DNA of 64,000 nucleotides. It comes from Cryoendolithus antarcticus. Its lineage: Eukaryota > Ascomycota > Dothideomycetes > Cladosporiales > Cladosporiaceae. The translations under genes were made by a program, and so were the position numbers. The notes under the pieces were generated by a model, which was not told the DNA's origin, made no database searches, and saw nothing but the letters and a program-made list of their open reading frames with translations. The stretch spans positions 806,001 through 870,000 of the forward strand of contig NAJO01000004.1 of NCBI GenBank assembly GCA_002077065.1, in the 5' to 3' direction. The first letter of the stretch is position 1. Each line of letters begins with the position of its first letter. Positions 43,470-53,293 of this stretch are shown here, piece after piece.

Positions 43470-45131
43470 ATGCCGCCAAAGAAGGCAAAGAAGGCGACAG
43501 CCGTGACACCTGCGCGCGCGTCGCGCTCCTCAGTCCCCGCCACTGTGACGACGACTAAAGGCAAGGAGATAGAGACTACCGCGGCACTGGCTCGTCCTCG
43601 TCGTGCTGTCCCAAATGTGACCGCGACGACCACTCCCGCAGTCAAGGCGAAGAAGGTCGCCACGAAGACGACTGCCAAGGGTGAGCTGCCACATCAATGC
43701 TTGTATCTGACGCGCGCGCCATCGATAGCCACTGACAGATTAGTAGCCTCAGCCGTCACACCTGCTGTCACGAAGAAGCGCGGCAGGCCCGCGAAGGCGC
43801 AGGACGACGAAGCTGAGCCGCCGAAGAAGCGCGGTCGCCCGTCTACGAAGCCTGCTGCCACAAGCGCAGTGAAGCCAGCGGCAAAGAAGACTGCGGCCGC
43901 CCGCAAGACCAAAAAGCTTGAGCCCGAAGAAGCTCCCGACGCGCTCGACACGCCGGCGCCACGCAAGCGCCACAGCGGACCCAAGGGTGGCGAGACCACC
44001 AAGATCGCCACTGACGATGGAGCCGCTGCTGATCAGCTCGAGGAGGAACTTGTCGAGACCGCTGAGGTCGCGACGAAGCGCAAGGCTCCAGCGGCGAAGA
44101 AAGGTAAGGGCAAGGCTGCTGCCTCCACGTACGGCAAGCAATATTGGCTCATGAAGGCCGAGCAGATTGATCGTGAGGAGACTCTCAAATCAGGACGCGT
44201 CTTTAACAGCAAGTTCACTATCGATGACCTCAAGAATCGCACTGCGCCTGAGCCGTGGGACGGGGTCCGTAACTTGGTCGCCCGCAACAACATGCGCGCA
44301 ATGTCGAAGGGGGACCTGGCGTTCTTTTACGCTTCGCAGGGCAAGGGCAAGCTGCAGCCAGGCATCACTGGAATCATGGAAGTGGTCAGAGAGGCTGAGG
44401 CTGATCAAAGTGTGTTTGACGAGGATCATTATGGCTATGTTGAGCCGGAGAAGCGCAAAGCAGAGAATCAGTGGAGTCTGGTGCACGTTGAGTACCGCAA
44501 GAAGCTGTCTAATCCCGTCACCCTCAAAGAGCTCCAGAAGTTTGGGAAGACTGAGGGTGGTGTGCTGAGCGACATGGAGGTGCTGAAGACCACGCGCCTC
44601 AGTGTCACGAAGGTCACTGAGAAGGAATGGGACTTCATCGTGAAGGAGATCATTGGCAATGAGTACGAGGAAGACGAAGCTGCAGCTGCCGCCAGCGGAG
44701 ATGAGTTGCCTGCTATCACCACGACTGAGGCGCCTACTGCTGGCGCTGTCGCTGTCGATCCACCAGTTGTGAAGGCTTCTTCACGCCAGGCTTCTCGCGC
44801 TGCCTCTCTACAGCCGTCTCTCGCACTGCCAGTCGTCCAGAGCACCGAGGCTGTTGGCACCAACGCCATCGACAGTGCCTTCCCCACTTCCGACGTTGCG
44901 AAGCCCGCCTCACGCGCAGGGTCGCTCAAGCCTGCATCGCGTGCTGGTTCAGTGAAGCCATCCTCCCGCGCCGGCTCCGTCAAGCCTGCTTCACGCGCTG
45001 GTAGCCTGGCTCCAGCTGCGCGTGCCAGCTCCCGTGGGCGCAGTCGCACTCCGAAGCCCGCTGCTGTTGAGGAGGCGACGGTGGAGCAGCATGAGCAGCT
45101 CAATTCGATCATGGAGGAGGATGGACTTTGA
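43470..45131 (+). CDS. AT-hook / EVE-domain (THYN1-like) protein with C-terminal SRAGS repeats
   Basis: An open frame of 553 codons, most likely interrupted by a 63-base intron at 43681-43743 (donor GTGAGC, branch CACTGAC, acceptor ATTAG) whose length keeps the frame, giving 532 residues. The intron reading is preferred because its translation (Cys, His, Tyr, hydrophobic) differs sharply from the Lys/Ala-rich flanks. Residues 1-200 are basic, with two AT-hook motifs (KKRGRPAK, KKRGRPST). The EVE/PUA-like domain follows (YWLMKAEQ, WDGVRNLVARNNMRAM, GDLAFFYAS, FGKTEGG), as in THYN1, a group thought to bind modified nucleotides. The C-terminus has tandem PASRAGSLK-type units. A nuclear nucleic-acid-binding role is inferred. 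Confidence 0.85.
   Translation: MPPKKAKKATAVTPARASRSSVPATVTTTKGKEIETTAALARPRRAVPNVTATTTPAVKAKKVATKTTAKGELPHQCLYLTRAPSIATDRLVASAVTPAVTKKRGRPAKAQDDEAEPPKKRGRPSTKPAATSAVKPAAKKTAAARKTKKLEPEEAPDALDTPAPRKRHSGPKGGETTKIATDDGAAADQLEEELVETAEVATKRKAPAAKKGKGKAAASTYGKQYWLMKAEQIDREETLKSGRVFNSKFTIDDLKNRTAPEPWDGVRNLVARNNMRAMSKGDLAFFYASQGKGKLQPGITGIMEVVREAEADQSVFDEDHYGYVEPEKRKAENQWSLVHVEYRKKLSNPVTLKELQKFGKTEGGVLSDMEVLKTTRLSVTKVTEKEWDFIVKEIIGNEYEEDEAAAAASGDELPAITTTEAPTAGAVAVDPPVVKASSRQASRAASLQPSLALPVVQSTEAVGTNAIDSAFPTSDVAKPASRAGSLKPASRAGSVKPSSRAGSVKPASRAGSLAPAARASSRGRSRTPKPAAVEEATVEQHEQLNSIMEEDGL
44908..45042 (+). repeat. Tandem SRAGS coding repeats
   Basis: About five units of roughly nine codons (PASRAGSLK, PASRAGSVK, PSSRAGSVK, PASRAGSLA, then a decayed PAARASSRG) in the C-terminal tail of the EVE-domain protein. 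Each unit offers Ser/Arg sites that look like phosphorylation targets. Confidence 0.85.
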
Positions 45132-46212
45132 GTGGCTGTCAGTCCTGATGGCGATGATGGAGTTGACGAGAGATGTGAGAATACGGCTGATCGTTTGACC
45201 GCAGTCACCGAGGGCACACTGCGTACGAATTCCCAGAGCGAGCGATGGTACTTGCTAGGTTATACAGATGCGTTCATGCGCAGGCTTCCTACACTTCAGG
45301 ACTAAGCATCGTACTGGTTGGGCGCGAACGAACATCATAGCTTGACGGATGTACAAACGTGGCTTCTAGTACAGAGAATAAACATTCGCCCTCGTACCAC
45401 GGGCACTCAAGTGAAGACCCAACAGTGTTCGTCACCGGTGAGCATACTTCGACATTGCGCGCGTGCACTCACGTAGGCGCACCGTGCAAGATCAAGCGTC
45501 AGACCTGATTCCCTTCCACGCCCTCTCCGCCCTGACCTGAAACCCCTGCACTGGCCCCCAACAACTGCAAAGCCTGCACCTTGCACTTTCATTGGTGACC
45601 CTTGGACGCGACGGCGCGACGTCTCCCATCATACCACCAGACTGCCGGTGGTCGAGCTCTCATGTCCCTGCTTCAATTCTTCCGTGAAAGTGCGCAGAGA
45701 TGGCGTGTTCGATGCCTTCTATACCACATTCATGGCACAATGCACGACACCCTGGCATCGCCCCAAACTACTGAAGGCTGAAGTGACACAAAGCGAGGAA
45801 CCCTGCTCAGATCTCTCCACCGCTTCGCCTCTGCGCAGTACCGGCCTCGCCAAAAAATTGAAGGATTCTGGCTGCATGCGGTGCCATGGGTGGTACTGGT
45901 GTTTTCGGAGGGATCAGCCCATGTGCCAACGAGCGCGCCCTATGGCGTGATGTTGTAGGCATTCCAATCATCTCATGTAAAGCACCGGCTGAAGCTCTAG
46001 GCAGGGAGTACAGCATCGGGTAGTCCGCTACTAATGTATACTATGTGCTGGCTACAGCGATCTGGTCTAGGCACAGACTGGCGAGTAAGACCGGACTAAC
46101 TCTGGCACATACCAGAGTCTGTTGAATGTAGGTGTTCCGCTCTTCTCGTGTCGCTGGTACCGAACCTTCTTTCAATGTTTTGTGGCGTTCTAACAGTGCG
46201 AGTGTCTCGACC
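45132..46212. other. Intergenic / possible 5' exon region of the giant GPI protein
   Basis: 1.08 kb with no solid gene. One candidate 5' exon for the next gene is 46034-46084 (ATG start, donor GTAAGA at 46085, acceptor GTAG at 46131), which joins in frame, but it lacks a signal peptide. Another frame of 100 codons (45648-45950) has no recognisable features. Confidence 0.4.
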
Positions 46213-49200
46213 ATGTCTGCCTTGGGGTTGAGCAATAGCAGCGCAAGCACGACGGCACTCTGGTCGAACAGCACCAGCACACTCGCTAGCACATTAGCAT
46301 CTTCGAGTCACTCGCTGTCATCGTCGCTAAGCAATAATGCGATCACTACGATACCACAAGTCGCTGCATTGACAACGACAAGCAGTGTCCTGCTGTCGAC
46401 CTCCGGAACTCCCATCGTGTCGAGCAACGCTTCCGCAATTCTCACCACCTCAGCACCATACTTTCTCGCCAACATGACCTCGAACAAGACCATCTCAGGC
46501 CCTATAACGTCGCCAGTGTATACGCAGGCTGCGAACGGAAGCGGTAAGATACGCAGCATTCAAGTTCATGAGCCGTACTGACAGTCGCATAGGTCTCGAC
46601 TATGCTATCAAGTGTGATGCCGAATGGAGCAATTACAACGAATACATCTCTTCCGGGGCACCAGCCCACAACATCACGACTACCTTATGGTCGACATTCT
46701 CCAACTTCTCTGCTTCGGTGTCATGGCTATGCAACAATACGGACCTGCCCCATGTGATCGGTAGCCTGACACTTACAGCCGTCGAGAGCATGAGTGACGT
46801 ATACACCAACACTGTCCGAGACCTCCCCTCGGCATCGCCGTCTTGCTCTGTGCGGCCCGACGACTGTGTTGCACTGACAAATCTGGTCGACAAGGACTAC
46901 TCGAGCGCATTGACGTCAATGGACAAAGGTCTCACTTCCCTAGTCTTCTCGTCGACAACAGCATTGCTCGTGGGGAACTCTTGGTCAGGGTTCAACACTA
47001 CAACGTTTCCGGTGGGCTTGCCTACTCCTCCAATCCTTACCTTCCGCGGTACTGCGCTTACGCCGGACGCGTCAAGCGACTACACCATCTATTACACCGG
47101 TCCATGGGGTCCGACGAACGCTTTCCTGAAGCCCAATCTTACGGGCTCCGTCTATGGTTCTGGATCGCCAATTCCGCAAACGAGCATCAATTGTACGACC
47201 ACAAGGCCTACAGGTACTGCGGCGTCGCAATGTGGGCAGTGCACCATAGGCGGAGGGCGAGTAGAACTGCTCTACTTCCCTGTTACTGAGAAGAAGAACG
47301 CAACGAGGGAGATGTGCTCGCCCTACTACAAATCGGATAAAGTCGGTACTGCGTGTCCATTCGGGGCCACGCGAGCTGCTACAAGCGGCGAGCCGACCAT
47401 TGGGCGACATGGCGTGAACAACTACTGTTACTACACCTCTTGGTATTCGACAAGCATTGGCAGCACTGGTGTGTCCGATCTGCTCTTGATGGTGACCGAA
47501 GGCGTGCTAACACAGATAGGTTCGTACATTGTGTCTGACGGCAGCACTTACTATAAAGATCAGGCCTACATTTCGCTCGAATCGGCGACTGCTGCAGACA
47601 GCTGTGGGCCTGTCGGTGGGTCTTACACCGGTCGAGTAATCGGCTTGCCATCATCAGACGTCTACTCTGTGTGCGGCTGGACTGGGGAAGCAACACTGTT
47701 GGGCTACGATTTCGCAGATCTGCAGTCCACAGTACCTCCTGCAGGTAGGTCTGCTCCGTACCAGGAACCACGTTCCCATGACTGACGTGACTAATAGCCT
47801 ACAACTGCCAGCCTGTGTGCGGTATGTACGGTGTGAATAGGCACGGTCTTGGCGCGGAGCAACATCCAGACAGCGACGGGTATGTATGGGATATTGTGAA
47901 CGGGCAGTTCTTTGGCGACGATTACGCATACAAAGCTCCGTGCGGGCTGATCGTGGACGAATGGTACAAGCCCATCCTCGCTGTACCGCCGCAGATCCGA
48001 CAGCTAGATCCAGATTGGGCAGACTGTGCACTTGATCTTGATGGGCTGTATGATCCACCGAAGCCGCTCACGGCAGTGACGACAGTGGCTGGGCCAGCTA
48101 GTGGACCCACACCCGAGCCAGCAAGTCCAGGGAGCTCGAAGACTTCTGAACAGCCTCCTGAGACCAACAAGCCAAGTCCTGCACCTGCACCAACGCCTAC
48201 AGCCGATCCGGGCACCCAGCCGACGACGGGCGAGACATCAGTCGGCCAGTCAGGTGGTAGTCCGGGATCCACTGCAGCCCAAACATCGCGAGCCTCGTCG
48301 GCAGTGATAGCTGTACCGGATTCAACACTGAAGACACCGACCACTGTCGCTCCGTCAGATGGAGCGACAGCCTCAGACAAACCTGGCAATTCGAACAGTG
48401 GTAGTGGAAGCGCAGATCCGGGTGGCTTAGGTGGTGTAATCGCGTCTCTGGTGCAGACTACTGCGGCTACAACCCCGAAGAGTTCAGCTGGATCAGGAGA
48501 TGCGATCGCATCGGCTATCGCGAGTATCATTGGCGCGTCACCACCAGCAAGCGGTGTGGCCACGACTGCTGTAGATCCTGGCTCAAGCGATCCGGGTGCT
48601 GGAGGTGCTGGCGCTGGTACTTCAGATCCAAGCGGATCGGGCTCGGGTAGCTCTGGCTCCACTGCTACCGGCTCGGGCTCTGGGTCAGGCAGCTCGGGCT
48701 CGGGCAACTCAGGTTCAGGGAGCTCAGGCTCAGGTAGCGGAGGCTCAGCGAGTGGCAGCACAGGATCAACCAACACCGGCACGGGCGCAGATACTGGTAG
48801 TGCGGATTCCGGCAACACTGGCTCAGGTGGGTCAGGTGCATCGAGCGGTGGGTCGGACAACGCAGCTGGAAACAGCGCAGGTTCTGCTGGCTCGAACGGC
48901 GTCAACACTGATCCAAACAATGCCAGCCCGGGCTCGCCTGCACAGGGCGCGGTAGTCACCGTCGGCAGCCAAACCTTGACAATCAGTACCGCAGGGTCAT
49001 CAGGAGCGATCGTTGTGGGATCACAGACGCTACAGCCAGGCGGTGCATTCACGGCATTGAATGGCGCAGTAGTCAGTGCAAAAGGATCTGGCGTCGCTGT
49101 TGCTGGCTCGCAAGTGGCGTTCACTCCGCTACCGACACCGGGAGCTGTCGTTGGTACTACAGTCCATGTCGGTGGACAGACCCTGACAGCATCCCAGGAC

Positions 49201-50289
49201 CCAGCGGGCGAACTTGTGATTGGCACTGCAACGCTCTCTCCGGGGCAGGTGACTACACTGTCTGGCGGTGCAGTGGTCAGTGCTGGACCATCTGGACTAG
49301 TCATTGATCGCACCAGTACCGTACCTCTGCAAGCTCTAACACAGGTCACTCGGGGTCCGCAACTCGGCGCAGTGATCACAGCCGGTAGCCAGACTTTGAC
49401 AGCCGTGCAGCTCGGTGGGGGTTCTTTTGTCATAGCTGGCACGACAATCTCCTCTGGTCTGGCCGTCACACTCAGCGATGGTCAGATCGTGACGGCTGGC
49501 TCTTCTGGTCTGATCGTCGACGGCACAAGCACAGTGTCATTGCAGGCCCTTTCGCGAGGTGCTTCAGATTCTAAGGTCGGCGCTGTGTTCACAGCAGGTA
49601 GTCAGGCTATCACTGCTGTACAGCTTGGAGGCGGGTCCTTCGCCCTAGCCGGTACAACGCTCACATCTGGCCAGATTGTTACTCTTGGTGATGGTGAGGT
49701 ATTGAGCGTCGGATCTGCTGGTCTGATCGTGGACGGCACGAGCACGTTAGCGTTACAAACGCTGCCGCCACTTATCACATCGCCTTCGACGCTGTTCGGT
49801 GCAGTGCTCGCGATCAATGGCCAGACGATTACAGCCTCGCAAATCTCTTCGGGAACATACGTGATCGGTACGCAGACTATCACGGCTGGTCAGACTTACA
49901 CCCTCAGCAACGGTGAAGTCATCAGCGCTGGACCCTCTGGACTTGTACTTGACGGCACAAGCACTCTTCAGCTCTCGAGCATCACCTTAGCTGCATCGAC
50001 ATCGCTGGTCACGCTCGGCGGACAGGTCTTCTCTGCAGTCCAGACAGGCAGCGTGGAAGCGATAGGCAGCGTGACACTCACAGTCGGAGGTGCAGCTGCC
50101 ACGGTCAATGGCGTTGAGGTCAGTCTGGCGAGTACTGGCCTGATTATGGGAGGACTTAAGACTACCGCCGGTACAGCAAGCGGATCACCTCCGACCGAGA
50201 CCGGTGCACCGAGTAGTGGCATGGTATGGCCGCCTGGTCATGGTGTCGCATTAATCGTGGCTGTGTTGGTCGTTTGCTCGAGTCTGTAG
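46213..50289 (+). CDS. Giant GPI-anchored cell-wall-type protein with beta-rich repeats
   Basis: Exons (46213-46543, 46593-47744, 47798-50289) join in frame to at least 1324 residues. Order: a Ser/Thr-rich N-terminal region; a Cys-containing domain with many N-x-S/T sites (about 115-560, including SWLCNNTD, QCGQCTIGGG, ACPFGATR, CQPVCGMYG, LDPDWADC); a Pro/Thr/Ser linker; a nearly pure Ser/Gly tract (48595-48860); six imperfect repeats of about 60-70 residues (pattern GAVITAGSQTLTA..., then LSDGQIVTAGSSGLIVDGTS); and a C-terminal hydrophobic tail fitting GPI attachment. Introns are 49 and 53 bases. The true N-terminus with a signal peptide is not found, so the start is provisional. A structural or adhesive wall role is inferred. 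Confidence 0.75.
48590..48870 (+). repeat. Ser/Gly-coding low-complexity tract
   Basis: A stretch built of GGCTC(A/G/T) and AGCTC(A/C/T)GG units encodes almost only Ser and Gly. It acts as a flexible stalk in the giant GPI protein and opens long spurious antisense frames. Confidence 0.85.
48950..50170 (+). repeat. Six imperfect 60-70-codon beta-rich repeats
   Basis: Units begin near 48951, 49141, 49366, 49579, 49798 and 50008. Each has the pattern [AV]-V-[TF]-x-G-[SG]-Q-x-[LI]-T, then GxxVIG-type strands and GxVVSAGPSGLVIDGTS. Units 3 and 4 are the closest to each other. Regular alternation of Gly, Val and Thr suggests a beta-solenoid. Confidence 0.8.
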
Positions 50290-51326
50290 AGTCAAGGTAT
50301 GATGATCGTCATCCACTACGAAGGTCAATGAATCGCCACCAGTCTTCATATTGGAGACACAGCGCTGAGCTATCGACGTAGGCGTCAACGAACATTCTCA
50401 TTGGCACGCATTGCTGTAGGAGAGACAAGCAAGCACTGATATGCACGGCCGCAGTTGGGTGCTCGCGAGTCAGGATGGGTGCGCAGCTGCTTCCCAAACG
50501 GGACACCATTGCGATAAACCTTCTGTTGCGCTCACCCAGCGTTTGCCTGGCAGGATCAACAAGCGCAATGGCTTATCATCGGGATGCGCGACATATAGCA
50601 ATGCTGACATGAACATTTCTGATTGGCACAAGGTTTCACGTCATATGAACGACGACTGCACTGCACGAACTGTGTGCCGTCGCCCGCCCCTCAAGTCTGA
50701 GTGGCACCATGTTAGACGAACCTGGCTGAAGCACATGCAGACTGCACCATACCAATGTGATCTCTGTCAAAGTGTCATCTAGAAGGACAGATTGGTGTGT
50801 GACGCCTACTGCCAGGTCGCTCAAAGGTCTAGCAGTAGGGGATCTGAGTCTTGGTGTGTTCGATGGCGCCTTCTGGGCAGCAGAGTCATGCTCATCAGTC
50901 AGCATGGTAATATCCGACAGCCCACCATCTGCCCCACCGTCAGGATGCACAAGCTCCCAGCAGCCGAAGCTTAGCGAGATCCATGCACCGCATGGCACAG
51001 CCTGACTGGTCGCATACGCTTTGCTTTCCGAAAACGGCGTTCATGGCGCTGGGAAAGCCGTTGGCTACCATAGCTTCCATAGTTTCAGCTGCGCGTCCTG
51101 TTGAGACATGGGTTGCGCCGGCGATAACTTGAGCACGCCAATGTCAGTGCATGCAACATGCACATATATAGGTGATAAAGATCCCCCGAGTGGTGTGACA
51201 TTTGCATCCAAGTTCTTCATAATCAAAGATCTCACTGCATTCCACGTGAAGAGCTACTCCTGGCCTGATCGATAAAGCGCAATCCGAGCGTTTGATCTAG
51301 CAGCGATACATCGGTAAATCATCAAC
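50290..51326. other. Intergenic after the giant GPI protein
   Basis: 1.04 kb. Open frames of up to 120 codons on both strands have no recognisable domain. I see no gene here. Confidence 0.45.
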
Positions 51327-52949
51327 ATGCCGGGACGCGGGCCGATAGGTGCGTTGATTGGTGCCATTGGCAGCGGCGTTGGCGCTGCAACGGAGTATCG
51401 CGCGCACAGGAAGGATGTCAAAGCAGCAAGAGCCAATGCCCAAGATGTCGCGGAGCCCACAGCATCATCCTCTCAGACTGGGAATGCGCGATCGGCAGAT
51501 GTCAACGACGCGCCCCCAAGCTACGTACCGGGTAATGCCAAAGGTCTGAGCGAGCAACCACGCGATGAGAAAGCCGCCGCCGGCGAGATCAGCGACTCCG
51601 ACTCAAGTCTCGACTCCGACCTCATCTCACCGATGGAAGATGACGAAGAGGCATGGGATCTCGATGATCTGGCCGAATCGAACGACCCGCCCAGTTATGA
51701 GGACACTCGAAGCGCCGATGCTCTGGCAGACGATGTCCTTGTCGACCGCGCTACAATGCAAGCTCAGAGAGAGCCTCTCGCACTACCCGTCATCATTCCC
51801 CAACGCCGCCCGCGCAACAAGTCGCGCGGCTTCGTGCGCGCCTACGCTCCAGTGCTGAACGGCGTCGGGATCGATCAGGATACCTTCCTCAAGTTCCTGA
51901 AGAACTTCCATACCGCTTCGCAAGCGAATCCAATCTTTGATGCTGTCATAGTCGCCGCTGGTATCGCTGGTTTTGCGCCCTTTCCCATCGCCATGGCCGT
52001 GACAACGGCAGTGCAGGTTATCGCCGGTGTGGGTAAGGAGATCGATGCACGGCAGAAGACGAACACCTTTCTTGATCGCATGAACGAGGAGATGTTCAAA
52101 CCAGCAGGTTGCTTTGCGATGATCATCAAGTACAAGTCCGACCAGGATATCGCACAGTCCAGCAACAGTCTGTTTGCGCGCCTTGGCGTGCAGTCCGAAC
52201 GGGTCGACTTTTCCACATCGACCTCGATAGCGAAATATGACCGCCAACCCAGCTCCGAGTCGACTTCCAAGCTCTCGAGCGGATTCTCGAAACTACGCAT
52301 GGCCTCTGGCAAGACGCAAGGTAACCTTCAGCTCCCGGAATCTGCGCCACTCATCTACCCAGCGGTCGACGCTGTGCTCACGGGCGCCAACCCAGCCAAC
52401 GAGACCTTCAAGGAGAAAGCTCATGATGCTAAGAAGTTTCTCGCGGGCTACGCCGACCGCCGTGCGCAGCTGTCCTACGCGCGCGATGATCCGACGTCAG
52501 CAATGCAGATCCCGGAGGCGGAGAGGCAGATGAAGTCAAAGTGGTCCGATCCGGATCATCCGATGTTCAACAACGGCCTTGTTGGACTTGTTTCTGGAGG
52601 GCTCTTGAAACCCGGCGAGCGGAAAGCAGCGAGGCGTGAGTTCAAGTACGAGCGGAGAGCTGCTAGGCGGGAATGGAAAGACGGGGGCAGAGTTGGAGGA
52701 AGGGACGCGTTGTACGAGCGCCAGCAGATGATGGGTGGCAGGTCGGCGTCGGGGGGCGATGTGCAGCTTGCTGGCTCATCGGGAGGCGCTCCTTATGCTG
52801 CCAGGCCGCGAAGGCAGAAGGGCGGACTCATTGGTGGGGTGAAGAGAATTATGAGGCAGGACGTTTTGTATCTACTCATTGTGCCGATGCCCTCGGAGTC
52901 TGAGCTACGGGAAGCGAAAGAGGCGCTCGAGATGGCGAAAGCGAAATAG
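51327..52949 (+). CDS. Fungal-specific protein of unknown function (PPSY / glycine-zipper-like core)
   Basis: 540 residues, no intron. The N-terminus is Gly-rich (GPIGALIGAIGSGVGAATEY), with a glycine-zipper look, followed by PPSY motifs at about residues 62 and 125 and an acidic Ser/Asp patch (SDSDSSLDSDLISPMEDDEE). The conserved core (about 168-270) reads RGFVRAYAPVLNGVGIDQDTF, then FDAVIVAAGIAGFAPFPIAMAVTTAVQV, a hydrophobic hairpin, then NTFLDRMNEEMFKP and CFAMIIKY. The C-terminal third is Arg/Gly-rich. This core recurs in many filamentous ascomycetes but has no assigned function that I know. PPSY-type motifs could bind WW domains of Nedd4-like ligases; that is inference. Confidence 0.82.
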   Translation: MPGRGPIGALIGAIGSGVGAATEYRAHRKDVKAARANAQDVAEPTASSSQTGNARSADVNDAPPSYVPGNAKGLSEQPRDEKAAAGEISDSDSSLDSDLISPMEDDEEAWDLDDLAESNDPPSYEDTRSADALADDVLVDRATMQAQREPLALPVIIPQRRPRNKSRGFVRAYAPVLNGVGIDQDTFLKFLKNFHTASQANPIFDAVIVAAGIAGFAPFPIAMAVTTAVQVIAGVGKEIDARQKTNTFLDRMNEEMFKPAGCFAMIIKYKSDQDIAQSSNSLFARLGVQSERVDFSTSTSIAKYDRQPSSESTSKLSSGFSKLRMASGKTQGNLQLPESAPLIYPAVDAVLTGANPANETFKEKAHDAKKFLAGYADRRAQLSYARDDPTSAMQIPEAERQMKSKWSDPDHPMFNNGLVGLVSGGLLKPGERKAARREFKYERRAARREWKDGGRVGGRDALYERQQMMGGRSASGGDVQLAGSSGGAPYAARPRRQKGGLIGGVKRIMRQDVLYLLIVPMPSESELREAKEALEMAKAK

Positions 52950-53293
52950 ATAGACTTACCGTTAGCGATGCAGTTAGACATGAGATCTTGACTCAGCTTC
53001 TCCGTTGTGCTGGAACATGGGAAATGCTCCTATCCACTTCCCCGCGGCAGCGAAGTGCGATATCGTCGTGTCCGCGAGAGATTCACTAAGGCTGAAGCAG
53101 AGCTACTGGCGCCCGAACTGTTCTCTCTCACTGATAGTGAGCAATACATCCACTGTAGCGGGTGCGCATACAGCAGCATAGGAACAATCTGAACTCGGGT
53201 GAGAAGAATATAGTCGCGGAACAGTCTGAAATTCCATGAGCACAGGGTTTGAGAGCAAGAAGCTGGAACATCAGTAATTACGCATGTATCGAA
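52950..53293. other. Convergent intergenic region
   Basis: 344 bases between two convergent stop codons; no feature seen. Confidence 0.5.

Noticed and set aside
44468..45217. 249-codon minus-strand frame opposite the EVE-domain gene
   Set aside because: Translation is an antisense reflection of the SRAGS repeats and Ala-rich tail; no family signature.
47922..49469. 515-codon open frame on the minus strand inside the giant GPI protein gene
   Set aside because: It is a mirror of the Ser/Gly/Thr-coding repeats (Pro/Ala/Val-rich translation), has no domain and is fully explained by codon bias of the plus-strand gene.
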